From Pararge aegeria (taxonomy: Eukaryota; Arthropoda; Insecta; Lepidoptera; Nymphalidae): 64,000 bases of DNA. The stretch is from positions 14,198,001 to 14,262,000 of the forward strand of contig NC_053183.1 in the NCBI RefSeq assembly GCF_905163445.1, written 5' to 3'. The notes beneath the pieces are model-generated. The model was given only the letters and a program-made list of their open reading frames with translations. It was not told where the DNA came from and did not search any database. The translations under genes and the position numbers were made by a program. Position 1 is the first letter of the stretch. Each line of letters opens with the position of its first letter. Below, piece by piece: positions 31,430 through 42,054 of this stretch.

Positions 31430-31815
31430 GTCCCAAAAAGCGGCAGCAGCTGCCGAATCTGCTCAAATGCTTAAGCGCCGTAAATACTCCGTTATTTGTA
31501 ATGACTACGTTTTTGCGGCGCTTTTGAGACTCTGGGGCCATGGTATTCGGACACGAAAAATTTTATTAACATAGTGTCACAAAAATTGGTCCTTACGTCT
31601 GGTGACCCAAGAGCTGGCGCTTATTTAGCCCAACGGCTAAGTCTAGCTTTACAAAGGGGCAATAGCGCCAGCATTTTGGGTACCATGTCCATAAGTGATC
31701 AGTTAGACGGCTTATATTTATTGTATATAATAATTTTAGTTTGTAATTATTATTTCCCTACAAAATATATGTTTTTCTTTGGTTTTTGTATTACTTTTTT
31801 AAAAAATAAACCATA
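31430..31815 (+). pseudogene. LINE ORF2 C-terminus, frameshifted
   Basis: The first part reads KRRKYSVICNDYVFAAL in one frame; after a one-base shift near 31530 the sequence continues TLGPWYSDTKNFINIVSQKL, then SGDPRAGAYLAQRLSLALQR and GNSASILGTM. FxxETLGPW..., SGDPRSxxxLxQRxSxAIQRGNxASIxGT is the conserved end of an insect non-LTR retrotransposon polymerase protein. It is 5'-truncated and broken, so not functional. Confidence 0.88.
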
Positions 31816-31869
31816 AATAAAGGTCTATAGGTTTCATTACAATGTTTTCATAAAGCAATAAGTTTATGC

Positions 31870-31995
31870 TTTAAACGGTGAAGGAAAACATCGTGAGGTG
31901 ATATTTAAATTACTTAAATTAAAACGCACATAACTCCGATTAGTCAGTGGTGCGTCTCGGGGCTCAAACTCGGTCTTCACGAAAGACCGCTTTTT
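31870..31995. mobile_element. SINE3 fragments, rearranged
   Basis: CGGTGAAGGAAAACATCGTG is plus-oriented, but the next 90 bp (AAAACGCACATAACTCCGA, then a reversed head with GCTCAAACTCGGTCTTCACG) is minus-oriented. An inversion or two overlapping insertions would explain it. Confidence 0.6.
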
Positions 31996-32189
31996 TTTAA
32001 ATGTTTTTTTGTTATCGTTTATTCAAATGTCTTTTTTAAAATTATAGTACGGTAATATTAAACTTAAACTTTGATACACGGGAATCACGACGTCAAATAG
32101 TATTAGATCCGGCATTCTTCATTCTCCTTTTTCTAGCAAAAATATTTACCAATAGGATTGCACAAAATCTCCGCTGCTCTTAAGTGAAC

Positions 32190-32285
32190 CAGACACAGTA
32201 CGCAACTGCGCTCCGCATTAGTCCGTTTCACGGCTCCGCTGCCTCGCTCCGCTTCGGTGGACGGGCAGCCTTAAACTACCTCTAC
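32190..32285. other. GC-rich patch without a recognised function
   Basis: A patch with CTCCGCATTAGTCC, ACGGCTCCGCTGCCTCGCTC and CGGTGGACGGGCAGCC stands out from the AT-rich context. This type of GCTCCGCT-rich text is common in lepidopteran dispersed repeats; I see no open frame or splice sites that would make it an exon. Confidence 0.4.
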
Positions 32286-32537
32286 TATATATACTCGTAC
32301 TACCTCACAGGCAAACATAAATCTGGGTGATCTAGCAAACCACGTCCGCATCGGTCGCCCAATACAATATTCGATTCAGTGGCAAAGTGTAGCGAAGCAT
32401 GAAGCGGCTTGTTTGAGTAGAATGACACGTGCTCTTTTATCCCGCGGCCACATGGCTATCGAAAGAGGATATTAAGTTTTTATTTTTCGATAAAAAGGGG
32501 GAAAGGTCTAAGTACTGCGGGCTTTTTTATTTTAGTA

Positions 32538-32790
32538 CTAGCTGTTGCCCGCGACTTCGTCTGCGTTTGATTTTGTTTTTGATGTGGTATTAAATTTAGT
32601 TGTAGATCTAAAAAAAAATCAAGTATTCAGTATCGCTAAACCTTAAAGGAGGGGCTGCTGTCCGCTGAGGAGTTCTGTCCTCTATCTCTATCTCCAACCA
32701 CAAACTGTGGTTGGAGATGATGACATTGTTTGCGTTAGGAATATGTCCATTAGAAATACCAACGGACTGTGCCATTATTCGTATAAATAG
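32538..32790 (+). mobile_element. Family Z element, 3'-truncated
   Basis: CTAGCTGTTGCCCGCGACTT, TTTTGATGTGGTATTAAATT, TATTCAGTATCGCTAAACCT and TCCGCTGAGGAGTTCTGTCC match the reverse of 52920-53105 closely. The copy stops after CTCCAACCACA. Confidence 0.8.
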
Positions 32791-33189
32791 CATTAGTTAA
32801 GTTAAACAATGGCGGCTAAATTGGCACAGATTGGCAACATTTCGCTTTACAGCGTCGGATAATCGCTAACGGCCACGGCCTGTGCCCGTGGACGTGTTAT
32901 TGCAGTTAAATATTGGTGATAATCGATACTGACTGTAACTATCACCACTATTAAAACATTGATATCAAGTCTCACATTGCTTCGGAACGATACCAACAAA
33001 CCGATTATTTATAAACTATCGGTTGCCCTTTATACGTTAAATTCAACATCATCATGCATTGTTTGTTTTTGCGTTAATCTATTATACGTAAAATTGTTTC
33101 ATTCAACTTTTAATTCTCTCATCTACACGGTGGCTTTTGACGTGACGTCTTATAAATTGGTTTGCCGGGTGACACTTAAAGAAACTGCG

Positions 33190-33330
33190 TTACGCTCCGC
33201 TCACGTTATGCGATCACAATGAGAGCGAGTGAGAGGCACGCGTCCCTTCCACTCGGGCATGGTTAGCCCGCCTAAGAGCGAGAGAGACAGACATAAAAAG
33301 TGAAAGGCACGCGTCCCTTTGTAGTAAACG
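33190..33330. repeat. Duplicated GAGAGGCACGCGTCCCTT module
   Basis: AGGCACGCGTCCCTT occurs at about 33233 and 33306, each preceded by a GAGCGAGAGAG-like run. The two are about 73 bp apart. It looks like a short tandem duplication. Confidence 0.7.
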
Positions 33331-33804
33331 CTGTTTCATTGTACGCAAATGTATTGCAAGTTATTGTATGTATATTTGTATATAAATACGTATGTATGTG
33401 TAAAGGTAAAAATAAAATTTTGTGAATATGAAATTCAGTGCGAGATTATTTGTATAAATTAATGTTTTAAATATAATTCTTTGTATAAATAAATGTTTTA
33501 AATTGTTACTATTATTTCATCCTTCTTCCTACTATACGAATGAATATTCACATTAAAATTATTTTACCACTCAAAGTCGTTGTCACGTAAAACTTTCGCC
33601 CGTATACCGACTTTACAGGCAACCAATTTTTTTCGACATAAAATACTGACCCAGTTAATCTGCTCAATGAATTCTTACAATCGAATTGCAAAAAAAAATT
33701 AGAAAAATTCAATTAATATAAGCATCCTACAAGTACTTCAAACTTCATCCTCATATCTCCCTATACTATTTAGAGGTAGATTACATGTATAGAGTATAGA
33801 GAAC

Positions 33805-34070
33805 TAGCTGTCCCGCGACTTTCGCGTTTGTTTCCCATTTAATACCAAGGGAAACGTTTGTTTATCGGAGGTAAAAAATATCCTATTTTCGTCCACAGGA
33901 TACCATCACCCTTATTGCAAAATAATAGAATAAAAATTTTAGTTGCTTATGAGTTAAAAAACTTTTGAATATTTTATACTAGTAATATGTTATAGTGACT
34001 GTCGAACCAAACATAGGTAGCAAAACATATACAAACTTTCGCGTTTACAATATTAGTATGAACATTTTGA
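33805..34070 (+). mobile_element. RTE-like LINE 3' end, diverged
   Basis: AACTAGCTGTCCCGCGACTT, CCAAGGGAAACGTTTG, AAAATATCCTATTTTCGTCC and TTTCGCGTTTACAATATTAG mark start and end. The middle is diverged and contains extra AT-rich sequence. Confidence 0.65.
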
Positions 34071-34099
34071 ACGATTGTATTTAAATTTTCGATATATTT

Positions 34100-35500
34100 A
34101 AATACCACTACGTCTGCCGAAACACAAGATTCACATCACGTTATTGTGAATCAGATAACATATCAAAATGTAAATTTATAAATCTATCAAATCGCTCTTT
34201 TTGTCTGGAATTTCAATGTTATTGTTTTTATTAGAAAATGCAAATAGCAACGGATGGACGTTGACATATTGACGAAAGATGAGATCAAAGATAGAAAAAT
34301 AGTAAAAGAGCTACTAACTTTTATTCTCAAAGTACTTGACATTCAGTCAACCAAATATTTACCATCAGTATTTGTTTAGTTAAAAATAACTTAGGTTTAA
34401 TACTGTTAGCTGGAAATTAGTCTGTGTAAGCATCAGGAAACCATGGTAGGACAATCGTCTTAAAATGATTCTAATATTTTTTATTATTAATCGTTGCTAA
34501 CATCGCTGGAATGTGTTAGTTATGACATATATAAAGAACCCTGTTAAACAGTTATGCTTCTCCATAATGCCCCAAAGCTTTGCACAGACAATATCTCGAT
34601 AAAGCCTAAATATATATGTTGGCCCACACCTTAGATTTTTTATCGTATTCAAGGCTATCTGCGAATTTTTATTGGATTTGCATGCTGAATACATGCATGC
34701 AAATCCTATTAAAAAAGATTCGTATTGTTCAGTCAAGTATGCTTAAATTCATAACTATCATGTTTTTTTTTTTACTTCAAATTCAATTCATTAGATTATG
34801 TATGCCTCTTAATCTCCAAGATCTACTGAAACGGAATGAAATATTAAATCTGACAGTAAAATGTCACTGTAAAAAGGTCAAAGGTGAAAAGAATAAAAAC
34901 TTTTATGATAGAGAAAATTTTATAATGCAGTAGTATTGTCATTGTTCTATTTGTTAACTAATTTGCATAGCATTTTTAAAAACACTGTAACATCAATGTA
35001 ACAAAAGACCACTATTCATACTGTTAATTTTGTAAACTCTGTCTAATATATTTTATTTGCAAATCTGCCAAGAATACTATATCGAAAAATGAGTATATGA
35101 TCACAATTATTTCAGCTCATGACGTACTCTGCTAGACTTCACACTCCACAGTCTCACACTAAATTGAATTCTTGACATTTATTTTAATTACATTGGAATG
35201 AGAAAACAGTTTCTGTTATTATTTACAATGAAATTATTTAAATATTTAATAAGTTTTAAGTTAATTTAGTGTCATAAATCTGTGTGATTCAATTATCTGC
35301 ACGCCTAAATGGCAGAATACGTTTAAGCACACAGTAGTTGTTTTATTAAGACCTATTTTGTACCCATATTTCATCAAACAAAAACTATTCAGGTTTACTA
35401 TTACTATTCAGGTCACACAAGTTTCCAGCAATACGAAAATCACTAGTTCCAACTAAATTTTCACTAAGAACACAAACATATTTTTTTATTTAAAAATTCG
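34100..35500. other. No gene or named repeat seen
   Basis: AT-rich sequence. The only structure is a 12-bp inverted pair GGATTTGCATGC (34674-34685) and GCATGCAAATCC (34695-34706). Open frames near 34500-34930 have no motif. Confidence 0.45.
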
Positions 35501-35529
35501 AATTAAATCGCCAATGTTATTAGTCTAAA

Positions 35530-35586
35530 CATCTATCTATGTATGTATCTATCTATGTATCTATCTATCTATCTATGTATCTATCT
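35530..35586 (+). repeat. ATCT/ATGT microsatellite
   Basis: Imperfect tetranucleotide run mixing ATCT and ATGT units over 57 bp. Confidence 0.95.
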
Positions 35587-35629
35587 TATGTATTCCATAT
35601 TCGAAGCTAAGTGTACAATGTCAAGAGCG

Positions 35630-35790
35630 GTGATAATACGGCCTAGTGGTTAATTCTTCGGCCTCACTTTTCAGATGACCGAGTTCAATCTCCGGCACGC
35701 ACCTCTAACACGCCTGATTTATTTATTTATATTATTTTCAAATTGTTCATCACTATCCCATTTTCTGCCCTCACAGGTCACTCAATTGAT
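35630..35790 (+). mobile_element. SINE3 head and end, middle deleted
   Basis: GAGCGGTGATAATACGGCCT and GAGTTCAATCTCCGGCACGC are the tRNA-like head; TGATAATAATGATGAT is the tail. Everything between, including the GTGAAGGAAAACATC block, is missing or replaced. Confidence 0.6.
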
Positions 35791-36451
35791 AATAATGATG
35801 ATATTCAATGTTATGTGAATTCGATGATATGTGAATATATTAAATAAATAAATCCTTTTTAATGCATTTATATATGCACGAACAATTAAGAACATTTAGA
35901 AGACATTTAAAAATAAGCTCATATTGATTAGGCTTTGAAGCCACACGCTCTTATGCCATAACGTTTTAAATATTATCGACGTATTATAGTTTAAATGGAA
36001 CGTGGACAGGCTACAGCCATAAATCGGATTTACAATATAATATATTAAAAGCGGCCATTTTAAATAGAAAGAATGTTAGACGCACTAGTTTCGACGGCGG
36101 CTTAATATACGGGCGTATTTTGCATGAGTTTCCCATAAATATGCAACAGTCATATTTCCTTATTGGAATTGTTCGAGAGGTTTGCCTTCAGACTGCCTGG
36201 CGGCACTACGTGGGCGGGTTTATGGCCTTGTGTTCCAACGAGATTTGAGATTACGAGATGCGGATTCAAATGTCATTATCATTTAAATTATGTTATTCCC
36301 CTTGAAGTGAAGTTTTTTACGATTGTAATAACTAATAAGGTATTTCATCTGAGTTTCTAATGTAAACTGACATTTGATTTTAATCTCGCGTGAAACTTTA
36401 TGTGCTTCCATGAACTTGCTTTGAAATAAATATATTATGGTAATAGAGAAT

Positions 36452-36489
36452 TTTGTTGTTCATTATATACCTATATAATGAACAACAAA
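36452..36489. repeat. Perfect 18-bp inverted repeat, 2-nt centre
   Basis: TTTGTTGTTCATTATATA (36452-36469) and TATATAATGAACAACAAA (36472-36489) are exact reverse complements around CC. This is nearly a full palindrome. Confidence 0.97.
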
Positions 36490-36499
36490 GTCCTATATA

Positions 36500-37320
36500 T
36501 ACATAAATCATAATATACCCCGATCCACCAGGTCGACTCACGTTCCACAAGATTTGGAATATCAAATGCAATTTTTTTTCTTCATCGAATTGATGTTTCC
36601 TCAGTTTACGTTACGAATATATATTTCGAAAAACGTTTGTGTTGAGTAAAGAATGTTATTTTATTGTTCTAGTTGTCAACCGTATATCAATTACTACCGG
36701 AATATTTTAAGAAAGACTGACTTCCATACAAACTCTCATTCCCAATTTACCCCCGAATCATAGGGAATACCCCCTTAGGGAGTAATAATTTAAAAAAAGT
36801 GACATAGCCTACAGCTTGTGTCAAGAGTTATGTTACCAATTGCAAAAAATATTTCTCTTATCCAACTGGTACTTCCAGAAATTAGTGCGTTCAAAAATAA
36901 AAATAAATCTCTTCAGCTTGTACTTTGTGTGTAAGAAAACTTTTATATGCCGCCGCGGCGTCGCAACTGGTTCATATAATTATAATCACATCCTCGAGTA
37001 GACAAGTAAATAACCCGAGGAGAATCCTCGCAACATGTATCTCTACAGAGAAAGAGGTATTAAGCACACAGCCTTTGTTTATCGGTAAACAGATGACATG
37101 ATTTCGCTGTTCACATCGCGTCTATTTACTAAGAATAAATATCAAACACACACACACACACAATGAGGAAAAGACAGTTCATAGTTTCTCTGTCTAATCT
37201 CAAAAATTATAGGATACATTTCATTAAAGCTTCCATCAAATATTTAAACAGTCTCGCGAAGTTTGTTTCCAATCGAAAAAATTTAATTATAACTTTAATT
37301 TTACTCTACCAATTAATGAT
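36500..37320. other. No gene seen
   Basis: AT-rich, with a (CA)7 run at about 37147-37161. No motif, splice pair or repeat head that I can name. Confidence 0.45.
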
Positions 37321-37334
37321 TAGATATTAAATCA

Positions 37335-37525
37335 TCATTCTCAACTCATTACCGACCCACTACAGCGCGCGGGTTCTTTCAGAATGCGAAGGGTTAAGGC
37401 CGTAGCCCGTAGTCCACCAAGCTGGTCAAATGCGAATGGGCAGCATACGCACGCCTTTGAGAACGTTATGCTGAACTCTCAGGCATGCATCAATCGAAGG
37501 TTTTCCGAGTAAAGTTGTTAACCAG
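37335..37525 (-). mobile_element. SINE3 (minus), headless
   Basis: CTCAACTCATTACCGACCCA, GAATGCGAAGGGTTAAGGCC, a duplicated CGTAGCCCGTAGTCCACC, TTTGAGAACGTTATGC and CTCTCAGGCATGCATC are reversed SINE3. Confidence 0.72.
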
Positions 37526-37708
37526 CGTAATCGATTCATTTGCAGTGTCGCAACTGCATCGCCCCCGAATCGGAATAGCCATCAATAAATAATAAAAGCG
37601 ATTTTGATTGTGAGTGGTCCATTACCTATATTGGAATAGTCAATAGAGTGCATGCAGTTGGAGTTGTTTTATTTAATATGGCCGTAACCGCAATCTATAG
37701 AACGATTT

Positions 37709-37985
37709 GACGGCCGATTGGCGCAGTGGGCAGCGACCCTGCTTCCTGAGTCCAAGGCCGTGGGTTCGATTCCCACAACTGGACAATATTTGTGTGATGA
37801 ATATGAATGTTTTTCAGTGTCTGGGTGTTTATCTATACATAATAAGTATTTATGTATACTATTCATAAAAAATATTCATCAGTTATCTTAGTACCCATAA
37901 CACAAGCTACGCCTACTTTGGGACTAGATGGCGATGTGTGTATTGTCGTAGTATATTTATTTATTATCTATTTATTTATAGAAAA
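37709..37985 (+). mobile_element. SINE1, full length (reference copy)
   Basis: The tRNA-derived head has an A box TGGCGCAGTGGG (37719-37730) and a perfect B box GGGTTCGATTCCC (37762-37774). It is followed by TGTTTTTCAGTGTCTGGGTG, TATTCATCAGTTATCTTAGT, CAAGCTACGCCTACTTTGGG and GTATTGTCGTAGTATATTTA with a TTTA-rich end. The boxes make it a potential RNA polymerase III transcription unit. It is not a tRNA gene: the head lacks a cloverleaf I can fold completely and continues into the SINE body. Confidence 0.93.
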
Positions 37986-38063
37986 AATATATTGGGATAC
38001 CGCAATTAAATTGATATTGATATATATTAATTTATTCACTTTTTATATGGGTGAGTTTTGACA

Positions 38064-38355
38064 ACCTCCCTGGCGCAACGGTGAGCGCTGGGACTTGAAG
38101 TAGGAGGTCCCGGGTTTGATTCCCGGCAGGGGAAATTAGGGAATTTCCATTTCTGAACTTTCTCTGGTCTAGTCTGGTCTGGTGGAAGGCTTTGGCCGTG
38201 GCTAGTTACCACCATACCGACAAAGACGTGCCGCTAAGCGATTTAGTGTTCCGGTGCGGGTTAGCCCGCTACCATCTTTGACTGCATCATCACTTACCAC
38301 CAGGTGAGATTGCAGTTAAGGGGTAACTTGTAGTTTAGGAGGTAATGAAAAATTA
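38064..38355 (+). mobile_element. SINE2, full length (reference copy)
   Basis: Head CCTGGCGCAACGGTGAGCGC (A box) and GGGTTTGATTCCCGG (B box), followed by a TCTGGTCTAGTCTGGTCTGG run, GCTAGTTACCACCATACCGA, AAGCGATTTAGTGTTCCGG, GCCCGCTACCATCTTTGACT and CTTACCACCAGGTGAGATTG. It directly follows SINE1. The order gives the plus orientation for the whole family. Confidence 0.92.
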
Positions 38356-38394
38356 AAATTCCGGGACGTACGGAAAGAGTTTTATTTTCATTTC

Positions 38395-38505
38395 TTTTCC
38401 ACTACATGGGTACACATCTAATTTCGTTTGTACGCGATCATACCGGAACGCTAAATCGCTTAGCGGCACAACTTTGTGGATAGGATGGTAAATCCAGGTT
38501 CACAC
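38395..38505 (-). mobile_element. SINE2 fragment (minus)
   Basis: CATACCGGAACGCTAAATCG, CTTAGCGGCACAACTTTGTG and ATAGGATGGTAAATCC match the reversed body. Together with the plus copy this makes an inverted SINE2 pair about 40 bp apart. Confidence 0.65.
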
Positions 38506-38599
38506 ACGAGCAAGTATCTGCGTGGCCAATATAAAATTAGTTAACGCGGTTAGCCGTTAATTGGTAAGTTGAATAAGAGGCAGTTATTTCAGTTTCATA

Positions 38600-38660
38600 T
38601 TTATCATCATCATCGCAAATGTGCGTCCACTGCTGGACATAGGCCTCTTTCAAACCATTT
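38600..38660. mobile_element. SINE4 3' end fragment
   Basis: ATCATCATCGCAAATGTGCG followed by TCCACTGCTGGACATAGGCC is the usual terminal block of this repeat. Confidence 0.5.
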
Positions 38661-39003
38661 TATGTTACTGTATAAATACCTACTACAGATCAAATATAGT
38701 TTGAGTTAGTTAGCTAATACCCGTTTTCACTAAATCTAGGAAACGCTTAAATCGGATGCTTAATGATTTGGACCACGCGTAAAGAAAAAAAACGTATCAC
38801 CAATTCTTAGATATATATAACAAGATCAATAAAAAATTGAATATCTACCTATGACTAAATACCTAGCTAAAACGAAAATTACTACATGGCTACTGCAAAT
38901 GAGCTATGATCAAACGGAAGATTTCATTCTATCAAATATATGATATCCCTAGCCATCCTGTAGTACGTACGAGTATCTATAATATAAACGCACGCACACA
39001 CAT

Positions 39004-39006
<3 letters not shown>

Positions 39007-39044
<38 letters not shown>
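39007..39044 (+). repeat. (CA)19 microsatellite
   Basis: Uninterrupted CA run, followed by CA-rich imperfect sequence to about 39063. The THTHTHTH frame across it is artefactual. Confidence 0.98.
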
Positions 39045-39051
<7 letters not shown>

Positions 39052-39099
39052 ATACTCACACACTAAATCTAGTGGAACATTTGTATAATTACTGTACTA

Positions 39100-39215
39100 T
39101 AACTCGGAGGTGGGCGGAGGTACATGCAGCACAGTTTTTACTATTGCAGTGCCACCCTTGCTAGTATTTTAAGTGCCATTGTAACTGTTCCAAATAAAGA
39201 TTTATTATTATTTAT
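39100..39215 (+). mobile_element. LINE-like 3' tail
   Basis: GGTGGGCGGAGGTACATGCA, AAGTGCCATTGTAACTGTTC and CAAATAAAGATTTATTATTA, ending in a TTAT repeat, suggest a polymerase-II-type retroelement 3' end. I cannot assign the family. Confidence 0.35.
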
Positions 39216-39457
39216 TTATTAGATGATGACTAGCGACGTTGGGCGCCATCTATAGTTACGAAACCCATTCGGCGATGCGTAATGTTCAGGGAACTCGGAA
39301 ACTGACACTTGATAGATAAAAAAGAATCGTTTTTTTTTAATAACTATAATGGATTTAATCCATACGAAAAATGAAAATATGATAAATACAAAACCTTGTG
39401 TCAAGCATCATAGACAAGTTAGGTTATATGATTTGCCTAGTCAAAATCGACTGGTGA

Positions 39458-39778
39458 CAGTGGCGTACATAGAAGTGAGTATGCACAGAGTATGCAGACA
39501 GGCTACAATGCCTTTTATTTTGAGTTAAATAAATATAATAATAAATATACTACGACAATACACACATCTCTAGCCCCAAAGTAAGCGTAGCTAGTGTTAT
39601 GGGTACTAAGCCACGGCCTTGGCTTGGAAAGCAGGGTCGCTGCCCACTGCGCCAATCGGCCGTCGTTTATTTTGAGTTATAAAAAGCCTACCCTTAAAGT
39701 ATTTATAACTCGTACTGGAGATTTTCTTCATTTTATATAATCTGCATACCCTGTGCATACCCCCTATGCACGCTACTG
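39458..39778. mobile_element. hAT-type MITE with 8-bp TSD, carrying a SINE1
   Basis: Ends are CAGTGGCGTACATAG (39458 on) and, read from the other side, CAGTAGCGTGCATAG (39778 back); the similarity extends about 40 bp, through GTATGCACAGAGTATGCAGA against GTATGCACAGGGTATGCAGA. ACTGGTGA flanks both sides (39450-39457 and 39779-39786), the 8-bp duplication expected of hAT. Without the SINE1 insert it would be about 170 bp and has no coding capacity. Confidence 0.9.
39527..39665 (-). mobile_element. SINE1 (minus) nested in the MITE with 13-bp TSD
   Basis: AATATACTACGACAATACAC, CTAGCCCCAAAGTAAGCGTA and the reversed head ACTGCGCCAATCGGCCGTC are present; the B-box region and much of the body are deleted. 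TTTATTTTGAGTT occurs at 39514-39526 and 39666-39678, a perfect 13-bp target-site duplication proving retrotransposition of this copy into the MITE. Confidence 0.95.
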
Positions 39779-39789
39779 ACTGGTGAAAA

Positions 39790-41240
39790 GTGCATGCCTA
39801 GGAATCTTCTTTGATTAGGCGTTACTTATGTAGATTTTTAGTCGTAAGTGAAAACGGGCCTAAGTATCGCTGATCAAGTTGGGCGGCGGGAAATTTTTTG
39901 GACGCAATGTAATAATAAGCAAGATAGCGATGATTTATGGCTTCAGGAGGCACGGGCGGTATATTGCGAAGTAATTTTCTACCCCGCATGGCAAATATTT
40001 ATCATCGAACAGGGAGCTTAGCCCGGTCCCGCTGGCACCCCGCCATACGCGTTACCCGGTACAAATTACACATGCCTGTTAAATTAAAATAAGGCTTTAG
40101 TAAACGCGCGTATAGCTAACGGCAGACAAAACAAACATTTCGGACAAAAATACGAAAAGTATATCCTGAAATAAAGCAATAGACAGGCGAGATATATAAT
40201 CCTTTATTCGCGTGCGTTGAACAGATGGTTCGTTAATAAAATAATTTAAACACTGCACCTAAACAAAACAGTTCTTTTTAGAGATACCTACACTTAATTG
40301 AAAAAGTTATTTTTAAAAACTACACCCGATTATTCTTAACAATATAAAATATTCTTTAAAAACAAATACAAAGGCTGAAGTCTAATATAAATACGATAAG
40401 TATAATAACACATTTTATGTAAAATAATGTAAATAAAAGGTGTTTTCCAGTTATCATAATGGGGCAAAGTATTGACATTGATATGGGGGGAACAATTAAT
40501 CGATAATATAAGTTATTTTATTATCGAGTAATTCTTACAGCTCGCGTCGATACAACTCGTCATTAAGTAATTTTTTTTTTGGTTGGATAGTTTAGGATGA
40601 TATGCCTCAAAATGAAAACCGGAACACACCTTCAAGCTTTTAAATGAACATGTCTTACGTGTTTGGCAAATTAAAAGTGTATAATAGCTCACATTTAATA
40701 TCACATACAAAATTCATGGTGTCTGAAAGTCTGGCCGCACCCTAAATGTAAAACTGCACATACACATTTTACAGCAAGCCTCATGTAACCGCAAAAAAAC
40801 ACGACGCGTCAAACATATTTGTAAAACATTGTTTTTAAAGCTTTGGCACGCCGCCAAAGTTGGATGTTCAGAATATAAAATATTTTATTTTTATATCCAT
40901 CATTTAGCTGGCACCGGCGGACATTAACATAAGTATTGTATGAAAAAGCATCAATAAACCGTGTTGTTTTACAGCTTTTGAAGTTTTCAAATCCTCGACA
41001 TAAGCATAACAATTTTCATTAAAAAAATATACAATCGTGTTTCCGAATACCGGATACAGTCTCACAATTTTCACGACGTAAAGAAATTCTCTTTTACAGA
41101 AATTAACATATCAATTCGACGGTTTGCGTATTTCGTGAGAATACCGTGTTAGGAATGCGAGAAGAATTTGCTTGGCTGAATATATTAAAATGGTAGTATG
41201 CTTTAGAAAGACCAGACAACGCAAGATGAGTCAAGACGGG
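39790..41240. other. No gene or named repeat seen
   Basis: AT-rich sequence with a slightly GC-richer patch at 39880-40080 lacking an open frame. Minus-strand frames at 40513-40710 and 40809-41012 have no motif. Confidence 0.45.
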
Positions 41241-41249
41241 ACGCTTTTA

Positions 41250-41395
41250 CAATGTAATAAGATATAATGAAGCCTAGGTAATATTCTCAAAAGTGTTTGG
41301 AGTCCACCAATCTGCACTGGGCCAATTATTGACTACGGCCTTAACACCTTCTCATTGTGGGAGGAGTCCTGGGCCATTGTGTGGCTAATTGTAAA
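41250..41395 (+). mobile_element. SINE3 3' half (plus)
   Basis: ATATTCTCAAAAGTGTTTGG, AGTCCACCAATCTGCACTGG, GACTACGGCCTTAACACCTT and CATTGTGGGAGGAGTCC are SINE3 tail. Confidence 0.7.
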
Positions 41396-41461
41396 TTGCA
41401 CTATTTAAATTGACTATACTACACCTTGTATACTTACAATATGGCAATAAAGATATTTAAT

Positions 41462-41610
41462 TCAGTGGCGTGCACTGGATTTCCTACCAGGGTATGCATA
41501 CAGGAGGAAAATTGCATGAAACGGCTTAAATTCTCCTCTTATACGAGTTATATATTAATTTCAAGGTATGCAGTGCTTTTGTGCATGTATGTGCAAGTGC
41601 ACGCCACTGA
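41462..41610. mobile_element. MITE with 15-bp inverted ends, related to the hAT-type MITE
   Basis: TCAGTGGCGTGCACT (41462-41476) is the exact reverse complement of AGTGCACGCCACTGA (41596-41610). The CAGTGGCGTGCA end is shared with the element at 39458-39778, so both probably belong to one family. No exact 8-bp duplication abuts these ends. Confidence 0.82.
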
Positions 41611-41694
41611 CTATTAATTTAATTATGTGATGCACCAATCAAATGGCGAACCTGAATAGAAAATCATCGCCTTTTAACAGAGCAACAATTCGCA

Positions 41695-41790
41695 GGTCTT
41701 CGCATATCCCCCCCGGTGAGATGCCCCAGGAATCGTACCTGGGGCATCTCACTGGTCACCACTGCGCCAGGAGATCGACGAAATTTCGCT
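41695..41790 (-). mobile_element. SINE2 head remnant with inverted duplication
   Basis: The reversed SINE2 head is recognisable (GGAATCGTACC in place of the B box; CACTGCGCCAGGAGATCG for the A-box end). Within it GTGAGATGCCCCAGG (41716-41730) is repeated in inverted form, CCTGGGGCATCTCAC (41738-41752), around a 7-nt loop. A normal head has no such palindrome. Confidence 0.75.
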
Positions 41791-42054
41791 ACGATCCCAT
41801 AAATCAATTGTATCAATCAGTAAACAAACCGGAAAAATAGTAAATTGCTCATTGGACTTTGCAAAAAAGCCATTTCTCCCGCGACGGTCCATTCAGTGCC
41901 AATTTCCATGCTTACACAAGCATAAATTTATTGGACAAAGACAAATTGTTGAAGGAAATGACAAATGATCAAAAGTCTATGAAAAATGTTTGCTAATACA
42001 AAAAAAGGTATTATATTCATTGAATCATGATGCTCAATCGATTGAGAGTTTTTT

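Noticed and set aside
34616..34933. 105-codon plus frame as a small gene
   Set aside because: AT-rich codons, no motif, no splice support and overlap with an opposite-strand frame; expected by chance.
37719..37774. tRNA gene with perfect B box
   Set aside because: The boxes belong to the head of SINE1, which continues into the SINE body; the same head occurs in several copies, and no full cloverleaf is evident.
38068..38140. tRNA gene with B box GGGTTTGATTCCCGG
   Set aside because: It is the SINE2 head, repeated elsewhere with the same downstream body.
38906..39088. 60-codon frame with a Thr-His repeat
   Set aside because: Produced by the (CA)n microsatellite.
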